From the NCBI RefSeq assembly GCF_900109355.1, contig NZ_FOBF01000001.1:361383-425382 (forward strand): 64,000 bases of DNA, read 5' to 3'. Shown here piece by piece: positions 18,057 through 28,317 of the stretch. The translations under genes and the position numbers were made by a program. This stretch comes from Nonomuraea pusilla (GTDB lineage Bacteria > Actinomycetota > Actinomycetes > Streptosporangiales > Streptosporangiaceae). Position 1 is the stretch's first letter, and every line of letters begins with the position of its first letter. The notes below the pieces were generated by a model. The model was not told the origin of the DNA and ran no database searches. It worked only from the letters and a program-made list of their open reading frames with translations.

Positions 18057-19838
18057 ATGTCCCAGCACATCTTGACCGCCGTCGCGTGGCCGTACGCTAA
18101 CGGCCCCCGCCACATCGGGCACGTCTCAGGGTTCGGCGTGCCGTCCGACGTCTTCAGCCGCTACCAGCGGATGGCGGGCAACAAGGTGCTGATGGTGTCA
18201 GGCACCGACGAGCACGGCACGCCCATCCAGGTGCAGGCCGACAAGGAGGGCGTGACCGCCCGCGAGCTGGCCGACCGCTACAACCGGGTCATCGCCGAAG
18301 ACCTCACGGGGCTCGGCCTGTCGTACGACCTGTTCACCAGGACCACGACCAAGAACCACTACGCCGTCACGCAGCAGATCTTCAAGGGCCTGTACGACAA
18401 CGGCTACATCTTCCCGAAGACCACGATGGGGGCCATCTCCCCGTCCACCGGGCGCACCCTGCCCGACCGCTACATCGAGGGCACCTGCCCCATCTGCGGC
18501 TACGACGGCGCCCGCGGCGACCAGTGCGACAACTGCGGCAACCAGCTCGACCCGATCCAGCTCATCAACCCGGTGAGCCGCATCAACGGCGAGACGCCGG
18601 TGTTCGTCGAGACCGAGCACTTCATGCTCGACCTGCCCGCGTTCGCCGAGGTGCTCGGCTCGTACCTGCAGTCCAAGCAGGGCGAGTGGCGGCCGAACGT
18701 GCTGAAGTTCGCCCTCAACCTGCTCGGCGACCTGCAGCCGCGCGCCATCAGCCGCGACCTCGACTGGGGCGTGCCGATCCCGCTCGACGGCTGGCGCGAC
18801 CAGCCCAACAAGCGGCTGTACGTGTGGTTCGACGCCGTCATCGGCTACCTGTCGGCGTCCATCGAGTGGGCGAGGCGGTCCGGCGACCCCGACGCGTGGC
18901 GCCAGTGGTGGCAGAACCCCGACGCCCGCGGCTACTACTTCATGGGCAAGGACAACATCGTCTTCCACGCCGAGATCTGGCCGGCCATGCTGTTCGGCTA
19001 CAGCGGCATCGGCGCCAAGGACGGCACGCCCGGCTCGCTGGGCAGGCTGGAGGTGCCGTCCGAGGTCGTCTCCAGCGAGTTCCTGACGATGGAGGGGCGC
19101 AAGTTCTCGTCGTCCCGCCAGGTCGTCATCTACGTCCGCGACTTCCTCGCCCGCTACGACGCCGACGCGCTGCGCTACTACATCGCCGTCGCCGGCCCCG
19201 AGAACCAGGACACCGACTTCACCTGGCAGGAGTTCGTCAACCGCAACAACGGCGAGCTCGTCGCCGCCTGGGGCAACCTGGTCAACCGGTCCATCTCGAT
19301 GGCGGCGAAGAACTTCGGCGCCGTGCCCGAGGCGGGCGCGCTCACCGACGCCGACCGGGCCCTGCTGGAGCGCTCGCGCAACGCGTTCGCGCCCGTGGGG
19401 GCCGAGCTGTCCAGGTCGCGCTTCAAGAACGCCATCACCGAGGCGTTCGACGTGGTCCGCGAGGCCAACAAGTACCTCGCCGACCAGGAGCCCTGGAAGC
19501 TCAAGGACGACCCCGAGCGGCAGAAGTCCATCCTGCACGTCGCGCTGCAGGTGGTCGACGACGCCAAGACCATGCTCACGCCGTTCCTGCCCGGCTCGTC
19601 CAACAAGGTGCACGCCATGCTGGGCGGCGAGGGCGTCTGGTCCGGCATGCCGGAGATCCGCGAGGTCGACGAGGACGGCGGCGCCCCGTACCCGGTCATC
19701 ACGGGCGAGTACGACGGCGCGGCCCGCTGGGAGCACCGGCCGATCCAGCCGGGCACCCCGCTCGCGCCGCCGTCGCCGCTGTTCAAGAAGCTCGACCCGA
19801 AGGTCGTCGACGAGGAACTGGCCCGCCTGGGCGAGTGA
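18057..19838 (+). CDS. metG: Methionyl-tRNA synthetase
   Basis: This 593-residue class I aminoacyl-tRNA synthetase charges tRNA-Met with methionine. The HIGH motif is at residues 19-22. A zinc knuckle with Cys144, Cys147, Cys157 and Cys160 marks the connective-peptide insert. The KMSKS loop is degenerate (KFSSS at 349-353), which is normal for the actinobacterial form. There is no C-terminal tRNA-binding EMAP domain, also usual in this group. It precedes tatD, an arrangement widely conserved in actinobacteria. Confidence 0.97.
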   Translation: MSQHILTAVAWPYANGPRHIGHVSGFGVPSDVFSRYQRMAGNKVLMVSGTDEHGTPIQVQADKEGVTARELADRYNRVIAEDLTGLGLSYDLFTRTTTKNHYAVTQQIFKGLYDNGYIFPKTTMGAISPSTGRTLPDRYIEGTCPICGYDGARGDQCDNCGNQLDPIQLINPVSRINGETPVFVETEHFMLDLPAFAEVLGSYLQSKQGEWRPNVLKFALNLLGDLQPRAISRDLDWGVPIPLDGWRDQPNKRLYVWFDAVIGYLSASIEWARRSGDPDAWRQWWQNPDARGYYFMGKDNIVFHAEIWPAMLFGYSGIGAKDGTPGSLGRLEVPSEVVSSEFLTMEGRKFSSSRQVVIYVRDFLARYDADALRYYIAVAGPENQDTDFTWQEFVNRNNGELVAAWGNLVNRSISMAAKNFGAVPEAGALTDADRALLERSRNAFAPVGAELSRSRFKNAITEAFDVVREANKYLADQEPWKLKDDPERQKSILHVALQVVDDAKTMLTPFLPGSSNKVHAMLGGEGVWSGMPEIREVDEDGGAPYPVITGEYDGAARWEHRPIQPGTPLAPPSPLFKKLDPKVVDEELARLGE

Positions 19839-19981
19839 CCGTCCCGGCGGGGTTCCGGAGATCAGCCCTGGAGCAGCGGGGTCGTCCTGCGCGGCGGTGA
19901 GGCCTCCAGGGCCTCCTCCGGCACCCCGTGGCCGTCGGCCCCCTACGCGGGTGCTGTCGAGCACGTCGGAGCGCGTGGGGG

Positions 19982-19987
19982 CTACTT
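19982..19987 (+). promoter_or_regulatory. -10 element upstream of tatD
   Basis: TACTTT (TANNNT) ends eight bases before the GTG at 19996. This supports that start and a very short or absent leader. Confidence 0.4.
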
Positions 19988-19995
19988 TAGAGTGC

Positions 19996-20850
19996 GTGAG
20001 CACGATTCCCGCCCCTCCCGAGCCGCTCTCCGCACCGGTGTTCGACAGCCACTGCCATCTCGACATCATGGTCGGCAACCGGCAGGCGTCGTCGGGCGAC
20101 CCGGTGGCGCAGGCCGCGCAGGCGGCCTCGGCCACGGTGCGCGGCATCCTCGACGACGCCCGCGCCGTCGGCGTGACGCGCCTGGTCACGATCGGGTACG
20201 ACCTGCCGTCCTCCCGCTGGAACGCGGACGCCGCGCGCGAGAACGAAGGCGTGTACGCCGGGGTCGCCGTCCACCCGAACGAGGCGCACGCCGCCACGCC
20301 CGAGGCGCTGGCCGAGATCGAGGAGCTGGCCGGGCGGCCTGAGGTCCGCGCGGTGGGGGAGACGGGGCTCGACTACTACCGCGACTGGGCGAGCAGGGAC
20401 GACCAGCACGCGAGCTTCCGCGCGCACATCGAGATCGCCAAGCGCACCGGCAAGGCCCTCGTGATCCACGACCGTGAGGCGCACGACGACGTGCTCAAGG
20501 TGCTGGCGTCGGAGGGGGCGCCGAGGGTCGTGGTGTTCCACAGCTTCTCCGGCGACGCCGAAATGGCGAAAAAGTGCGCGGAAGCCGGATATTTCATGTC
20601 GTTCTCCGGTCCCGTCACGTACAAGAACGCCGGCTACCTCCGCGAGGCCGCCCAGGTCGCGCCCGCCGAGCTGATGCTCGTCGAGACCGACGCCCCCTAC
20701 CTGCCACCCGTGCCGTACCGGGGCAAACCCAACGCTCCCTACCTGATTCCCCTCACCCTGCGCTGCCTGGCGGAGGTCAAGGGGGTCCACCCGGACTATC
20801 TCTGCGAGGCCATCAGCGCCAACGGAGTCACCGTGTTCGGTGAGTGGTGA
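19996..20850 (+). CDS. tatD: TatD-family metal-dependent hydrolase (DNase)
   Basis: This 284-residue TIM-barrel hydrolase is likely a 3'-5' exonuclease acting in DNA repair or turnover. Metal ligands are visible in FDSHCHLD, in AVGETGLDYYRDW (Glu) and in LVIHDREAHDD. HSFSGD and LVETDAPYLPP complete the family signature. The GTG start at 19996 follows a good -10 box and gives a compact N-terminus; an earlier start at 19897 would add a basic, proline-rich tail. The order metG-tatD-rpfB is typical of actinobacteria. Confidence 0.92.
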   Translation: MSTIPAPPEPLSAPVFDSHCHLDIMVGNRQASSGDPVAQAAQAASATVRGILDDARAVGVTRLVTIGYDLPSSRWNADAARENEGVYAGVAVHPNEAHAATPEALAEIEELAGRPEVRAVGETGLDYYRDWASRDDQHASFRAHIEIAKRTGKALVIHDREAHDDVLKVLASEGAPRVVVFHSFSGDAEMAKKCAEAGYFMSFSGPVTYKNAGYLREAAQVAPAELMLVETDAPYLPPVPYRGKPNAPYLIPLTLRCLAEVKGVHPDYLCEAISANGVTVFGEW

Positions 20851-20930
20851 CCATCTTTCCCTGAACCGGTGGAGGCGCGGGCGCGGCCCCCGTTAGCGTT
20901 CGGCCGTCGAGCCCGTCACCGGAGGTCGTC

Positions 20931-21842
20931 GTGCGAGGAAAGAGGCGCGCGCCGCGTCCGCGCATCCCCTGGCGTTCACCCTGGCTCCCGGCGGTGTGCC
21001 TGGCGGGCCTCCTCGCCGCGGGCGGGCTGGCCGCCGTGTCCGCGCTGGCCAAGGACGTCGTCCTCGTCGTCGACGGCGAGCCTCGGGCCGTGCGCAGTTC
21101 GGCCGGGTCCGTCGGCGACCTGCTCGGCGAAGCCGGGGTCGACGTCGGCTTCGGCGACGTCGTGCGTCCCGGGCCCGAGGCCGAACTCGCCGACGGCGCG
21201 CGCGTCGAGGTGCGCCACGCACGCCCGATCAAGCTGACCGTCGACGGACGCACCAGCGACCGCCTCGTCACCGCCACCAACGTCCGCGAGGCGCTCGCCG
21301 AGCTCGCCATCTCCCCGGCCGCGAGCCGGCTGTCGGAGCCGCCCGACAAACGGGTGCCGCTGACCGGCATGTCCCTGACCGTCCTCACCGAACGCGACGT
21401 CAGCGTGGTCACCGGCGTCGCCAGGCGGCGCTCGCTGCGCACCACGGCCCGTACCGTGCGGGAGCTGCTGAGGCGCGAACGGGTCGCGGTGCCGCCCGGC
21501 TTCCAGGTGCGTCCCTCGCTCGGCAGCTTCCCCCAGCAGGGCATGGTGATCACCGTGGCGCCGCCTTGGATCGTTCCCATCAGGCCGGAGGTGCGCCGGC
21601 TCGACTGGCGGGCCCTCGCCGCGTGCGAGTCCGGGGGCGACCCGAAGGCGCGCGCCGGCGACGGCGGCTCCTACGGGCTCTACCGGTTCAGCCTGGACAT
21701 GTGGCGCGCCGCGGGTGGATCCGGCCTGCCCACCGAGTGGCCAGAGGACGAGCAGACCTACCGGGCCCAGCTCCTCTACCAGCGGGACGGCGGCACCTGG
21801 CAGCGCCACTGGCCCCACTGCGGCTCCCACCTCTTCAGCTGA
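20931..21842 (+). CDS. rpfB: Resuscitation-promoting factor, RpfB-like, without G5 domain
   Basis: This 303-residue exported cell-wall lysozyme-like protein helps dormant or growing cells remodel peptidoglycan. After a signal anchor (about residues 15-40) come two full and one weaker DUF348 repeats ([36 protein letters not shown]). The C-terminal transglycosylase domain follows with [14 protein letters not shown] (catalytic Glu), GSYGLYRFS and [15 protein letters not shown]. The G5 domain of mycobacterial RpfB is absent, so the DUF348 region joins the catalytic domain directly. The start is GTG with GGAGG upstream. Confidence 0.9.
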   Translation: MRGKRRAPRPRIPWRSPWLPAVCLAGLLAAGGLAAVSALAKDVVLVVDGEPRAVRSSAGSVGDLLGEAGVDVGFGDVVRPGPEAELADGARVEVRHARPIKLTVDGRTSDRLVTATNVREALAELAISPAASRLSEPPDKRVPLTGMSLTVLTERDVSVVTGVARRRSLRTTARTVRELLRRERVAVPPGFQVRPSLGSFPQQGMVITVAPPWIVPIRPEVRRLDWRALAACESGGDPKARAGDGGSYGLYRFSLDMWRAAGGSGLPTEWPEDEQTYRAQLLYQRDGGTWQRHWPHCGSHLFS

Positions 21843-21894
21843 CCCCCAGCCGCGCGAGCCCCAATCTGCCACCGGCCCACCTGGACCGGGGCGC

Positions 21895-23262
21895 TCATCC
21901 CGCCACGGCGGCACCGAAGTCCACGCCCGCGGGCGGCTGCACCGGCACCGGGTCCTGGGCGTTGCGCGCCGCCACCGCCACCCGACCGTACGGCCGCGCG
22001 TCCGGCTGCCCCACGTACAGCTTGTTGCCGCTGAACGCCACCGACCACCCGAACAGCCCGTCGCCCCCCGGCAGCCGCCGCTCCTCGCCCGGGTCGGCCC
22101 AGGACACCACCCGCACCCCGCCCCCGTACGGCGCGCCGATCGCCAGCCTGCCGTCCGCCGACGCCGCCAGCGAGAAGCCGAACGCCCGCCCGCCCTCCTC
22201 CTGCGAGAGTCGCCTGACCTGCCGCCTGCCCTGGTCCAGGAGCTGGACGTACCCGGAGCCCGGCGCGCCCACCGCGTACCCGCGGCCCTCCACGTAGGCG
22301 ACCGCGTAGCCGTACCGGTCGCCGCGGGCGTCCGCGGGCGAGTCCAGTTTCGTCCCGGACAGGGGCGAGGCGAGGACGTCGTCCAGGAAGACCGCGGCAC
22401 CGGAGTCGCTCACGCCGCTGCCCGCCTGGCGTCCCGCGCCGTCGTCGTTCTCGTACGGCACCCCGACCACCAGCCCGTTCCCCGGCCCGAACGCCAGCGA
22501 CCAGCCGAACTGGTCGCCCGGCTCGCTGTTGCCCGGCACGCCGGGGGAGTCCTGACCGATCCTGGTCAGCCGGTTCGTCCCCCTGCGGACGTAGGCGGCG
22601 CCCGCGTCGGGACGCCCGCCGTCGTCCTCGTAGGGTGCGCCGACGGCCACCAGGCCGCCCCGTGCGGCCAGCGACCAGCCGAAGTGCGCCCCCTGCTGCG
22701 GCTCGGGCGCGGTCAGCCGCTCGGGCGGCCTGCCGCCACCGCCGTGGACGACGTAGACGGCCCCCGCGTCGGCACGGCCGTCCACGTCCGCGTACGGGGC
22801 GCCGATCACCAGGTCGGAGCAGGCGTCGCCGTCCACCCTGGCCAGGCGTACGGACCAGCCCAGCCCGTCACCCCTGGCCAGGCCAGGGACCGCGACGGGC
22901 GCCGCCCTGTCCCGCGAGATCACGTACACCGCGCCCCGCCCGCCGTCCGCGAACGGGTCCCCGGCCACCACGTCGTCCACGCCGTCACCGTCGAAATCGG
23001 CGGCACTCGCGCACGCGCCGGCCACGGCAGGGCCGGCCAGGAGCGGGGCCGCCGGGCCGGCGAGCACCAGCGCCACCGCCAGCACGACGGCCACCCGCCG
23101 GACAACGGGCGCAATCCGGGCGGCGCTCGGCTGCTGGGTGCCCGATGCGGTCTGTGTGGCGGTCGGGTGTTCGGTGGCCGGTGCGGTCGCTGCGGCCGGC
23201 GGGTGCTGGGCGGCCGGTGCGGGATCGGCGTCGGGAGTCGGGCGGGGGTGCGTAGGCGTCAC
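21895..23262 (-). CDS. FG-GAP repeat (integrin alpha-like) surface protein
   Basis: This 455-residue protein has a Pro/Thr/Ala-rich N-terminus (about 48 residues), then a signal anchor ([13 protein letters not shown]), then six or seven FG-GAP beta-propeller blades. Each blade shows the FGWSLA...GAPY or DFDGDGVDD pattern, the latter a calcium-binding-type loop. The propeller would lie outside the membrane. The GTG start overlaps the kinase stop (GTGA at 23259-23262), so it is translationally coupled to the Ser/Thr kinase. It may sense or bind an envelope ligand; function is inferred only from the fold and context. Confidence 0.82.
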   Translation of the reverse strand: MTPTHPRPTPDADPAPAAQHPPAAATAPATEHPTATQTASGTQQPSAARIAPVVRRVAVVLAVALVLAGPAAPLLAGPAVAGACASAADFDGDGVDDVVAGDPFADGGRGAVYVISRDRAAPVAVPGLARGDGLGWSVRLARVDGDACSDLVIGAPYADVDGRADAGAVYVVHGGGGRPPERLTAPEPQQGAHFGWSLAARGGLVAVGAPYEDDGGRPDAGAAYVRRGTNRLTRIGQDSPGVPGNSEPGDQFGWSLAFGPGNGLVVGVPYENDDGAGRQAGSGVSDSGAAVFLDDVLASPLSGTKLDSPADARGDRYGYAVAYVEGRGYAVGAPGSGYVQLLDQGRRQVRRLSQEEGGRAFGFSLAASADGRLAIGAPYGGGVRVVSWADPGEERRLPGGDGLFGWSVAFSGNKLYVGQPDARPYGRVAVAARNAQDPVPVQPPAGVDFGAAVAG

Positions 23263-24956
23263 AGTGCCACCTCGATGCGCCCGCCGGCGTCCATGAGGAC
23301 GGCCGTCATCTTCACCGGCTTCCTGCGCGCGGGCAGGTCGAACACGAACGCGCCGTCGGCCCGGCCGCCCGGCGCGAGCACGGGCGGCAGCGCGGCGACG
23401 ACCGCGACGTGCGCGGCGCCCCGGTCGTCCAACAGGGCGACGTCCGGGCGCGGAGCCAGCCCGCGCTGCTCCCCGCCCGGGTTGACCAGCGTGAACGGGA
23501 CCACGCAGAGCTGCCCGAGCGTCTGCGTCCTGCCTTCGTACTCCTTCACCCCGCACTCGGGGGCCGCGAGGACCGCCACCGGGTCGTCGAAGGCCGGCCC
23601 GAGCGCGAGCCTGCGCCCCACGTCCGACGACCCGGACGGCGGCGCCACCCGCACCGCGCCCCCTTCCCCCGTACTCCTGCCGGAGGTCGAGGCGAGGACC
23701 GCCGCCGTCGCCGCGATGGCCAGGACGGCGGCGGCGCCCGCGATCAGCCACCGCACCCGGGCGGCGCGCGGCGCGCCGAGGACGTCCCGTTCGCCCGGCC
23801 CATCGTGCCGATCCGGAACGTCGCCCGAGCCGGGGACGCCGGGCCGGCCGGAGAGCCCGTTCGGCGTGCCGGGGCCGCCGGGTCGGCCCGAGGGCCCGTT
23901 CGTCGTGCCGGGGCCGCCGGCGGTGTCGAGCTCGTCCGGCAGCCCGGGACGAGTTCCGCGCCCGGCCGCCGTGGTTCTGGGCGGCTCGGCGCCTCCTGGG
24001 GGTCCCGGCGGCGGCGTGGTGAACTCCGCCGTGACGTCCGGCGCCTCCGCCACGTTGCGCGGCGGCTGCCACCCCGTCAGCATCTCGGTCGCCACGAGCG
24101 TCGGCGGATCCGCGTCGGCCGACACGGCGGCGGCGCCGGAGCCGACCAGGGCCAGCAGCAGCTCCTGCGCCGTCGGCCGCCGCGCCGGGTCCATGGAGGT
24201 GGCGCGGCGGACGAGCGAGTCCAGCGGCGCGGGCAGAACCCCCAGGTCAGGGCGCTCGTTCAGCACCCGCGTCGCGAGCGTCACCGCGTCGCCCCGCCCG
24301 AACGGGTGCCGCCCGTTCCCCGCGTACGCCACCAGGCAGCCCCAGGCGAAGACGTCCGCCGCGGGCGTCACGCTCAGGCCGCGTACCTGCTCGGGCGCCC
24401 ACCAGCCGGGGCTGCCCAGCAGCTCGCCCGACAGCGTGAACCCCGTCTCCCTGTCGAGCGCCCGCGAGATGCCGAAGTCGATCACCCTCGGCCCCGACAG
24501 CGACAGGATCACGTTCGCGGGCTTCAGGTCGCGGTGCACCAGCCCCGCGACGTGGATCGCGGCCAGCGCCGCCGCCACGCCCAGAGCGACGCCGTGCAGC
24601 GGCCCGGGCTCCAGGGCGCCGTGCCTGGCGATCTGCGCCGACAGCGGGGTGCCCTGGATGAACTCCGTCACCATGAACGGGCGTCCGTCGCCGGTGTCGC
24701 CGTTGTCCAGCACCTGCGCCGTGCAGAACGACGCCACCCTGCGCGCGTTCTCCACCTCGGCGTGGAACCTGGCCGCGAACCCCTCCTGGTTGGCGAACTC
24801 CGCCTTCACCACCTTGACCGCGACGAACCGTCCGGCCGGGGCCCGCGCGAGGAAGACCGTCCCCATGCCGCCCTCGCCGAGCCGTCCCAGCAGCCGGTAC
24901 GGCCCGACCTCCCGCAGGTCCGTGGGGCGGAGCGGCGCGGCGCCCGTTGGCTCCAT
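23259..24956 (-). CDS. Membrane Ser/Thr protein kinase (PknB-like) with extracellular beta domain
   Basis: This 565-residue Hanks-type kinase has a glycine loop GEGGMG at 27-32, the ATP lysine K48, catalytic HRDLKPAN at 141-148, DFG at 160-162 and a WWAPEQV activation-segment end. A proline/glycine-rich linker leads to one membrane helix ([20 protein letters not shown], about residues 410-430). A C-terminal extracytoplasmic domain of about 110 residues resembles DUF4352-like beta sandwiches rather than PASTA repeats. AGGAAGGG lies upstream of the ATG at 24956; the longer open frame is antisense to ksgA. It is followed by the coupled FG-GAP gene. Confidence 0.88.
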   Translation of the reverse strand: MEPTGAAPLRPTDLREVGPYRLLGRLGEGGMGTVFLARAPAGRFVAVKVVKAEFANQEGFAARFHAEVENARRVASFCTAQVLDNGDTGDGRPFMVTEFIQGTPLSAQIARHGALEPGPLHGVALGVAAALAAIHVAGLVHRDLKPANVILSLSGPRVIDFGISRALDRETGFTLSGELLGSPGWWAPEQVRGLSVTPAADVFAWGCLVAYAGNGRHPFGRGDAVTLATRVLNERPDLGVLPAPLDSLVRRATSMDPARRPTAQELLLALVGSGAAAVSADADPPTLVATEMLTGWQPPRNVAEAPDVTAEFTTPPPGPPGGAEPPRTTAAGRGTRPGLPDELDTAGGPGTTNGPSGRPGGPGTPNGLSGRPGVPGSGDVPDRHDGPGERDVLGAPRAARVRWLIAGAAAVLAIAATAAVLASTSGRSTGEGGAVRVAPPSGSSDVGRRLALGPAFDDPVAVLAAPECGVKEYEGRTQTLGQLCVVPFTLVNPGGEQRGLAPRPDVALLDDRGAAHVAVVAALPPVLAPGGRADGAFVFDLPARRKPVKMTAVLMDAGGRIEVAL

Positions 24957-25044
24957 GAGGGACGTCCCTTCCTGTTCCACGCCATCCTCCCCCGTCGTCC
25001 CCCCACGCGCCATGGCAGGTTCCGGCATGCGGGAGACTGGTTGG

Positions 25045-25887
25045 ATGATGAGGCTGTTGGGCCCAGCAGAAATACGTACCTTGGCGAACAAGCTAGATCT
25101 TCGCCCGACCAAGAAGCTAGGCCAGAACTTCGTGATCGACGCCGGCACCGTCCGGCGCATCGTCCGCGTCGCCGAGCTCACGCCCGACGACGTCGTGATA
25201 GAGGTCGGCCCCGGGCTCGGGTCGCTGACGCTGGCGCTGCTGCCCGAGGCCGCGCACGTCGTCGCCGTCGAGATCGACCCCGTGCTGGCCGCCCAGCTGC
25301 CCGTCACCGTCGCCGAGCGCGAGCTGTCCGGCAAGCTCACCGTCGTCAACGCCGACGCGCTCAGGATCACGCCGGAGGACCTGTCCGGCCGCGCGCCCAC
25401 CGCCCTGGTGGCCAACCTCCCGTACAACGTGGCCGTCCCCGTGGTGCTTCACCTGCTGCAGGTGCTGCCGTCGCTGCGCAAGGGCCTGGTGATGGTCCAG
25501 TCGGAGGTGGCCGACCGGCTCGCCGCCGGCCCCGGCTCCAAGGTGTACGGGGTGCCGTCGGTCAAGGCCGCCTGGTACGCCGACGTACGCAGGGCCGGGC
25601 CCGTCGGCCGCAACGTCTTCTGGCCCGTCCCGAACGTCGACTCCGGCCTGGTCTCCCTGATCCGCCGCGACCCCCCGGCCACGACCGCCTCCCGCGAGGA
25701 GGTGTTCGCCGTGATCGACGCCGCGTTCGCCCAGCGCCGCAAGACCCTCCGCGCCGCCCTCGCCTCCTGGGCCGGCTCCCCTGCCCTGGCCGAACAGGCC
25801 CTGACGGCGGCAGGCGTAGCCCCGTCCACGCGCGGTGAGCAACTCGACATCGCCGCCTTCGCCCGCATAGCGGAGAACAAACCCTGA
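25045..25887 (+). CDS. rsmA: 16S rRNA dimethyladenosine transferase KsgA/RsmA
   Basis: This 280-residue SAM-dependent enzyme dimethylates A1518 and A1519 of 16S rRNA late in 30S assembly. [21 protein letters not shown] and the active-site NLPY (124-127) are all present. The C-terminal domain shows [11 protein letters not shown] and [10 protein letters not shown]. Two adjacent ATGs (25045 and 25048) are equally good starts. In most actinobacteria ispE follows immediately; here about 17 kb of accessory genes intervene. Confidence 0.95.
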   Translation: MMRLLGPAEIRTLANKLDLRPTKKLGQNFVIDAGTVRRIVRVAELTPDDVVIEVGPGLGSLTLALLPEAAHVVAVEIDPVLAAQLPVTVAERELSGKLTVVNADALRITPEDLSGRAPTALVANLPYNVAVPVVLHLLQVLPSLRKGLVMVQSEVADRLAAGPGSKVYGVPSVKAAWYADVRRAGPVGRNVFWPVPNVDSGLVSLIRRDPPATTASREEVFAVIDAAFAQRRKTLRAALASWAGSPALAEQALTAAGVAPSTRGEQLDIAAFARIAENKP

Positions 25888-25901
25888 CGCCCGGCTCGGG
25901 C

Positions 25902-25990
25902 GCGCCTCACCCTGAACTTGGGGGCGCCTCACCTCGGACCTGGGGCGCCTCACCTCGAACGCGCTGAATCCGGGGGCGCCTCACCCCGAT
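25902..25990. repeat. Degenerate GGCGCCTCACC repeats, four copies
   Basis: Four copies of a sequence around GCGCCTCACCtcgaac occur at about 25902, 25923, 25943 and 25974, spaced roughly 20-30 bases, immediately after ksgA. Three of them contain the palindrome GGCGCC. Confidence 0.7.
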
Positions 25991-26014
25991 CCCGCCGAAC
26001 CGTACGGCGGCAGC

Positions 26015-26053
26015 GAGGCGGGCGCCCTCCCGCGTGTGGAGAGCGCCCGCCTC
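26015..26053. terminator. Terminator-like hairpin between convergent ksgA and oxidoreductase genes
   Basis: GAGGCGGGCGC (26015-26025) pairs perfectly with GCGCCCGCCTC (26043-26053) around a 17-base loop. It lies between two convergent genes and could stop transcription from both sides. No T-tract is visible, as is common in high-GC actinomycetes. Confidence 0.55.
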
Positions 26054-26063
26054 ACCCGGCGGT

Positions 26064-27257
26064 CTATGCCGGAGCCTTGACGGATGAGCGCGCCGCGGCC
26101 CGCTGGGTGACGGGCCGCCGCCGGGCCGGCAGCCCGAGCGTCGGGTTGGCGACGCCCCAGGCGGCGGCCTTGCAGACCAGCTCCTTGTAGACCGCGGCCA
26201 GCCGCCCCGTCAGAGCCGCCCGTACGGCGCGGTCGTCCGCGGTGACGAACTGGATCAGGCCCTCCTTGCGGCCCAGCGAGACGCACTGGTTGAAGTAGCG
26301 GATCGCGACGTTCGGGAGCTTCCCACCCGTCAGGCGCGCCGCGATGGCGTCGGCGGCCTGCCACGCGCCAGGAACCCCGGAGGCGCACGACATCCGCAGC
26401 GGCTTGTCCCCGGGGCCCATCACCATGGCCGCGTCGCCGACCGCGTACACGTCGGGGTGCGAGACCGAGCGCAGCGTCCCGTCGACCACGATCTGGCCGG
26501 TGTCGGTGACCTCCAGCGCGGTCGCCTGCGCGATCGGGTGGACCGCGAAGCCGGTCGTCCACACGGTGACCGCGGCAGGGATGGCCTCGCCGTCTGCCGT
26601 GGTGACGCGGTCGGCTTCGACGCCCGTGACGGCGGCGTGCTCGTGCACGGTGATCCCGAGCCTGCCGAAGACCTTGCGCAGGTGCGCGCGCCCCTTCGGG
26701 GAGAGCCAGTCGCCCAGGCCGTCGCGGGCGGCGAGGGCGACGTCGAGATCGGGGCGGGCCTCGGCGATCTCGGCCGCGACCTCCAGGCCGGTGAGCCCGC
26801 CGCCGACGACGACCACGCTCCGCCCGGCGTCGAGGCGGGCCAGGCGCTCGCGCAGCCGGAGCGCTCCGGCACGGCCCGCGATCTCGTACGCGTGCTCGGC
26901 CGCCCCGGGAACGCCCTCGGCGTTCCAGCCGCTTCCGAGGGCGTAGACGAGCGTGTCGTAGCCGAGTTCTCCTGCGCCCTTCGCGTCGACGACGGCGACG
27001 GTCCTGCGCTCGACGTCCACGCCGGTGACCTTCGCGAGCCGCACCTCGACGCCGGTGCCCGCGAACATCTCGCTCAGCGGCCGGGGCGTGAGGTCCTGCC
27101 CGGCCGCCAGCTGGTGCATGCGGACCCGTTCGACGAAGTCAGGCTCGGCGTTGACGAGGGTGATGGCGACGTCCTCGCCGCGGAGCCGCTTCGCGAGGCG
27201 CCCGGCGGCGCTGGCTCCGGTGTATCCGGCCCCGAGGACGATGATGCGGTGCTGCAT
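26064..27257 (-). CDS. FAD/NAD(P)-dependent oxidoreductase (NDH-2-like), ECF41-associated
   Basis: This 397-residue flavoprotein has an N-terminal FAD site (IIVLGAGYTG, residues 5-14), a second dinucleotide-binding site for NAD(P)H (VVVGGGLTGLE, near 147), and the DVYAVGDAA motif near 287. It is like type II NADH dehydrogenases but lacks an obvious C-terminal membrane helix. It lies 115 bases downstream of the ECF41-type sigma factor gene on the same strand. Oxidoreductases of this kind are one of the standard partners of ECF41 factors, so the sigma factor probably controls it. Confidence 0.85.
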   Translation of the reverse strand: MQHRIIVLGAGYTGASAAGRLAKRLRGEDVAITLVNAEPDFVERVRMHQLAAGQDLTPRPLSEMFAGTGVEVRLAKVTGVDVERRTVAVVDAKGAGELGYDTLVYALGSGWNAEGVPGAAEHAYEIAGRAGALRLRERLARLDAGRSVVVVGGGLTGLEVAAEIAEARPDLDVALAARDGLGDWLSPKGRAHLRKVFGRLGITVHEHAAVTGVEADRVTTADGEAIPAAVTVWTTGFAVHPIAQATALEVTDTGQIVVDGTLRSVSHPDVYAVGDAAMVMGPGDKPLRMSCASGVPGAWQAADAIAARLTGGKLPNVAIRYFNQCVSLGRKEGLIQFVTADDRAVRAALTGRLAAVYKELVCKAAAWGVANPTLGLPARRRPVTQRAAARSSVKAPA

Positions 27258-27372
27258 GCCCTTGCTCCTGTCTACGCGATGTGCCCCCTGAACCGGGCGG
27301 CGCGCCGTTTCCTGACAGGGACGCGATGTGAGACGCCTCACAGGGCGCCTCGCAGGGCTCCTCACAGGGCGA

Positions 27373-28317
27373 TCAGAAGGCGTTGAACAGGGGCTCCCCG
27401 TGGTCGGAGGACGCCCAGTACGCGGTGGCGCGCACGAGCTTGTCCGGGTTGACCTGGTTGCGGACCGCGGTGATGCCTTCGGGGGTGACCTCCAGGCACA
27501 TGACGCCGACGACCTGGCCGTCCAGGACGGCCACGACGGCCGGCTCGCCGTTGGCGCTCCAGATGTAGACCTCGGGGGAGCCGCCGGCCAGGGCGCGCTT
27601 GGCCGCCGCGGGCCTGAACAGGCCCCGCAGGAACGTCGCGACCGCCACCGCGCCCTCGAACGCCTTGAACCGGGCCGGGATCTTCCCGCCGCCGTCGCCG
27701 ATCGCGATGGCGTCGCCGGTGAGCAGGCGCACGAGCGGCTCCACCTGGCCGCTGGTGGCGGCCGCCAGGAACTCCTCGACGATCCGCCGGGTGGCGGCCT
27801 CGTCGATCTCGATGCGGGCCTTGCCCTCCGCGAGGTGCTTCTTGGCGCGGTGGAAGATCTGCTGGCTGGCGGCCTCGGTGATGTCGAGGATCTCGGCGAT
27901 CTCCCGGTGCGGATAGTCGAAGGCCTCCCGCAGCACGTACACCGCCCGCTCGTTGGGGGAGAGGCGCTCCATGAGGGTGAGGACCGCGTACGAGACCGAT
28001 TCCCGCTGCTCGGCGGTGTCGGCGGGGCCGAGCATGGGGTCGCCGGCGAGCAGCGGCTCCGGAAGCCACGCGCCCACGTACGTCTCACGGCGTGACCGCG
28101 CGGAGGTGAGCTGGTTCAGGCACAGGTTGGTGAGGACCTTCGTCAGCCAGGCCTCGGGCACTTCGACCCGGCCGACGTCGGCGGCCTGCCAGCGCAGGAA
28201 CGTCTCCTGCACGGCGTCCTCGGCCTCCGCGGCGGAGCCGAGGAGGCGGTAGGCGATGGCCTCCAGACGCGGCCTCGCGGCCTCGAACCGGTCAACGTCG
28301 TTCGCGGTCAAGGGCAT
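27373..28317 (-). CDS. ECF41-family RNA polymerase sigma factor with SnoaL-like C-terminal domain
   Basis: This 314-residue sigma factor has region 2 (RLLGSAAEAEDAVQETFLRW) and region 4 (LSPNERAVYVLREAFDYPHREIAEIL, then ASQQIFHRAKKHL). A C-terminal SnoaL-like domain of about 115 residues follows, which in this family replaces a separate anti-sigma factor and modulates activity. The family hallmarks WLPEPLL between the sigma domains, DGGGK and the late NPDKL are all present. The partner oxidoreductase lies directly downstream, the expected ECF41 arrangement. Confidence 0.9.
   Translation of the reverse strand: MPLTANDVDRFEAARPRLEAIAYRLLGSAAEAEDAVQETFLRWQAADVGRVEVPEAWLTKVLTNLCLNQLTSARSRRETYVGAWLPEPLLAGDPMLGPADTAEQRESVSYAVLTLMERLSPNERAVYVLREAFDYPHREIAEILDITEAASQQIFHRAKKHLAEGKARIEIDEAATRRIVEEFLAAATSGQVEPLVRLLTGDAIAIGDGGGKIPARFKAFEGAVAVATFLRGLFRPAAAKRALAGGSPEVYIWSANGEPAVVAVLDGQVVGVMCLEVTPEGITAVRNQVNPDKLVRATAYWASSDHGEPLFNAF

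Noticed and set aside
21715..25044. Upstream extension of the ksgA reading frame
   Set aside because: It runs antisense through the FG-GAP and kinase genes. The KsgA family N-terminus begins at 25045.
27261..27372. Consensus ECF41 promoter before the oxidoreductase
   Set aside because: TGTCA is present at 27313-27317 on the minus strand, but the expected CGTC 16 bases on reads CCGG.
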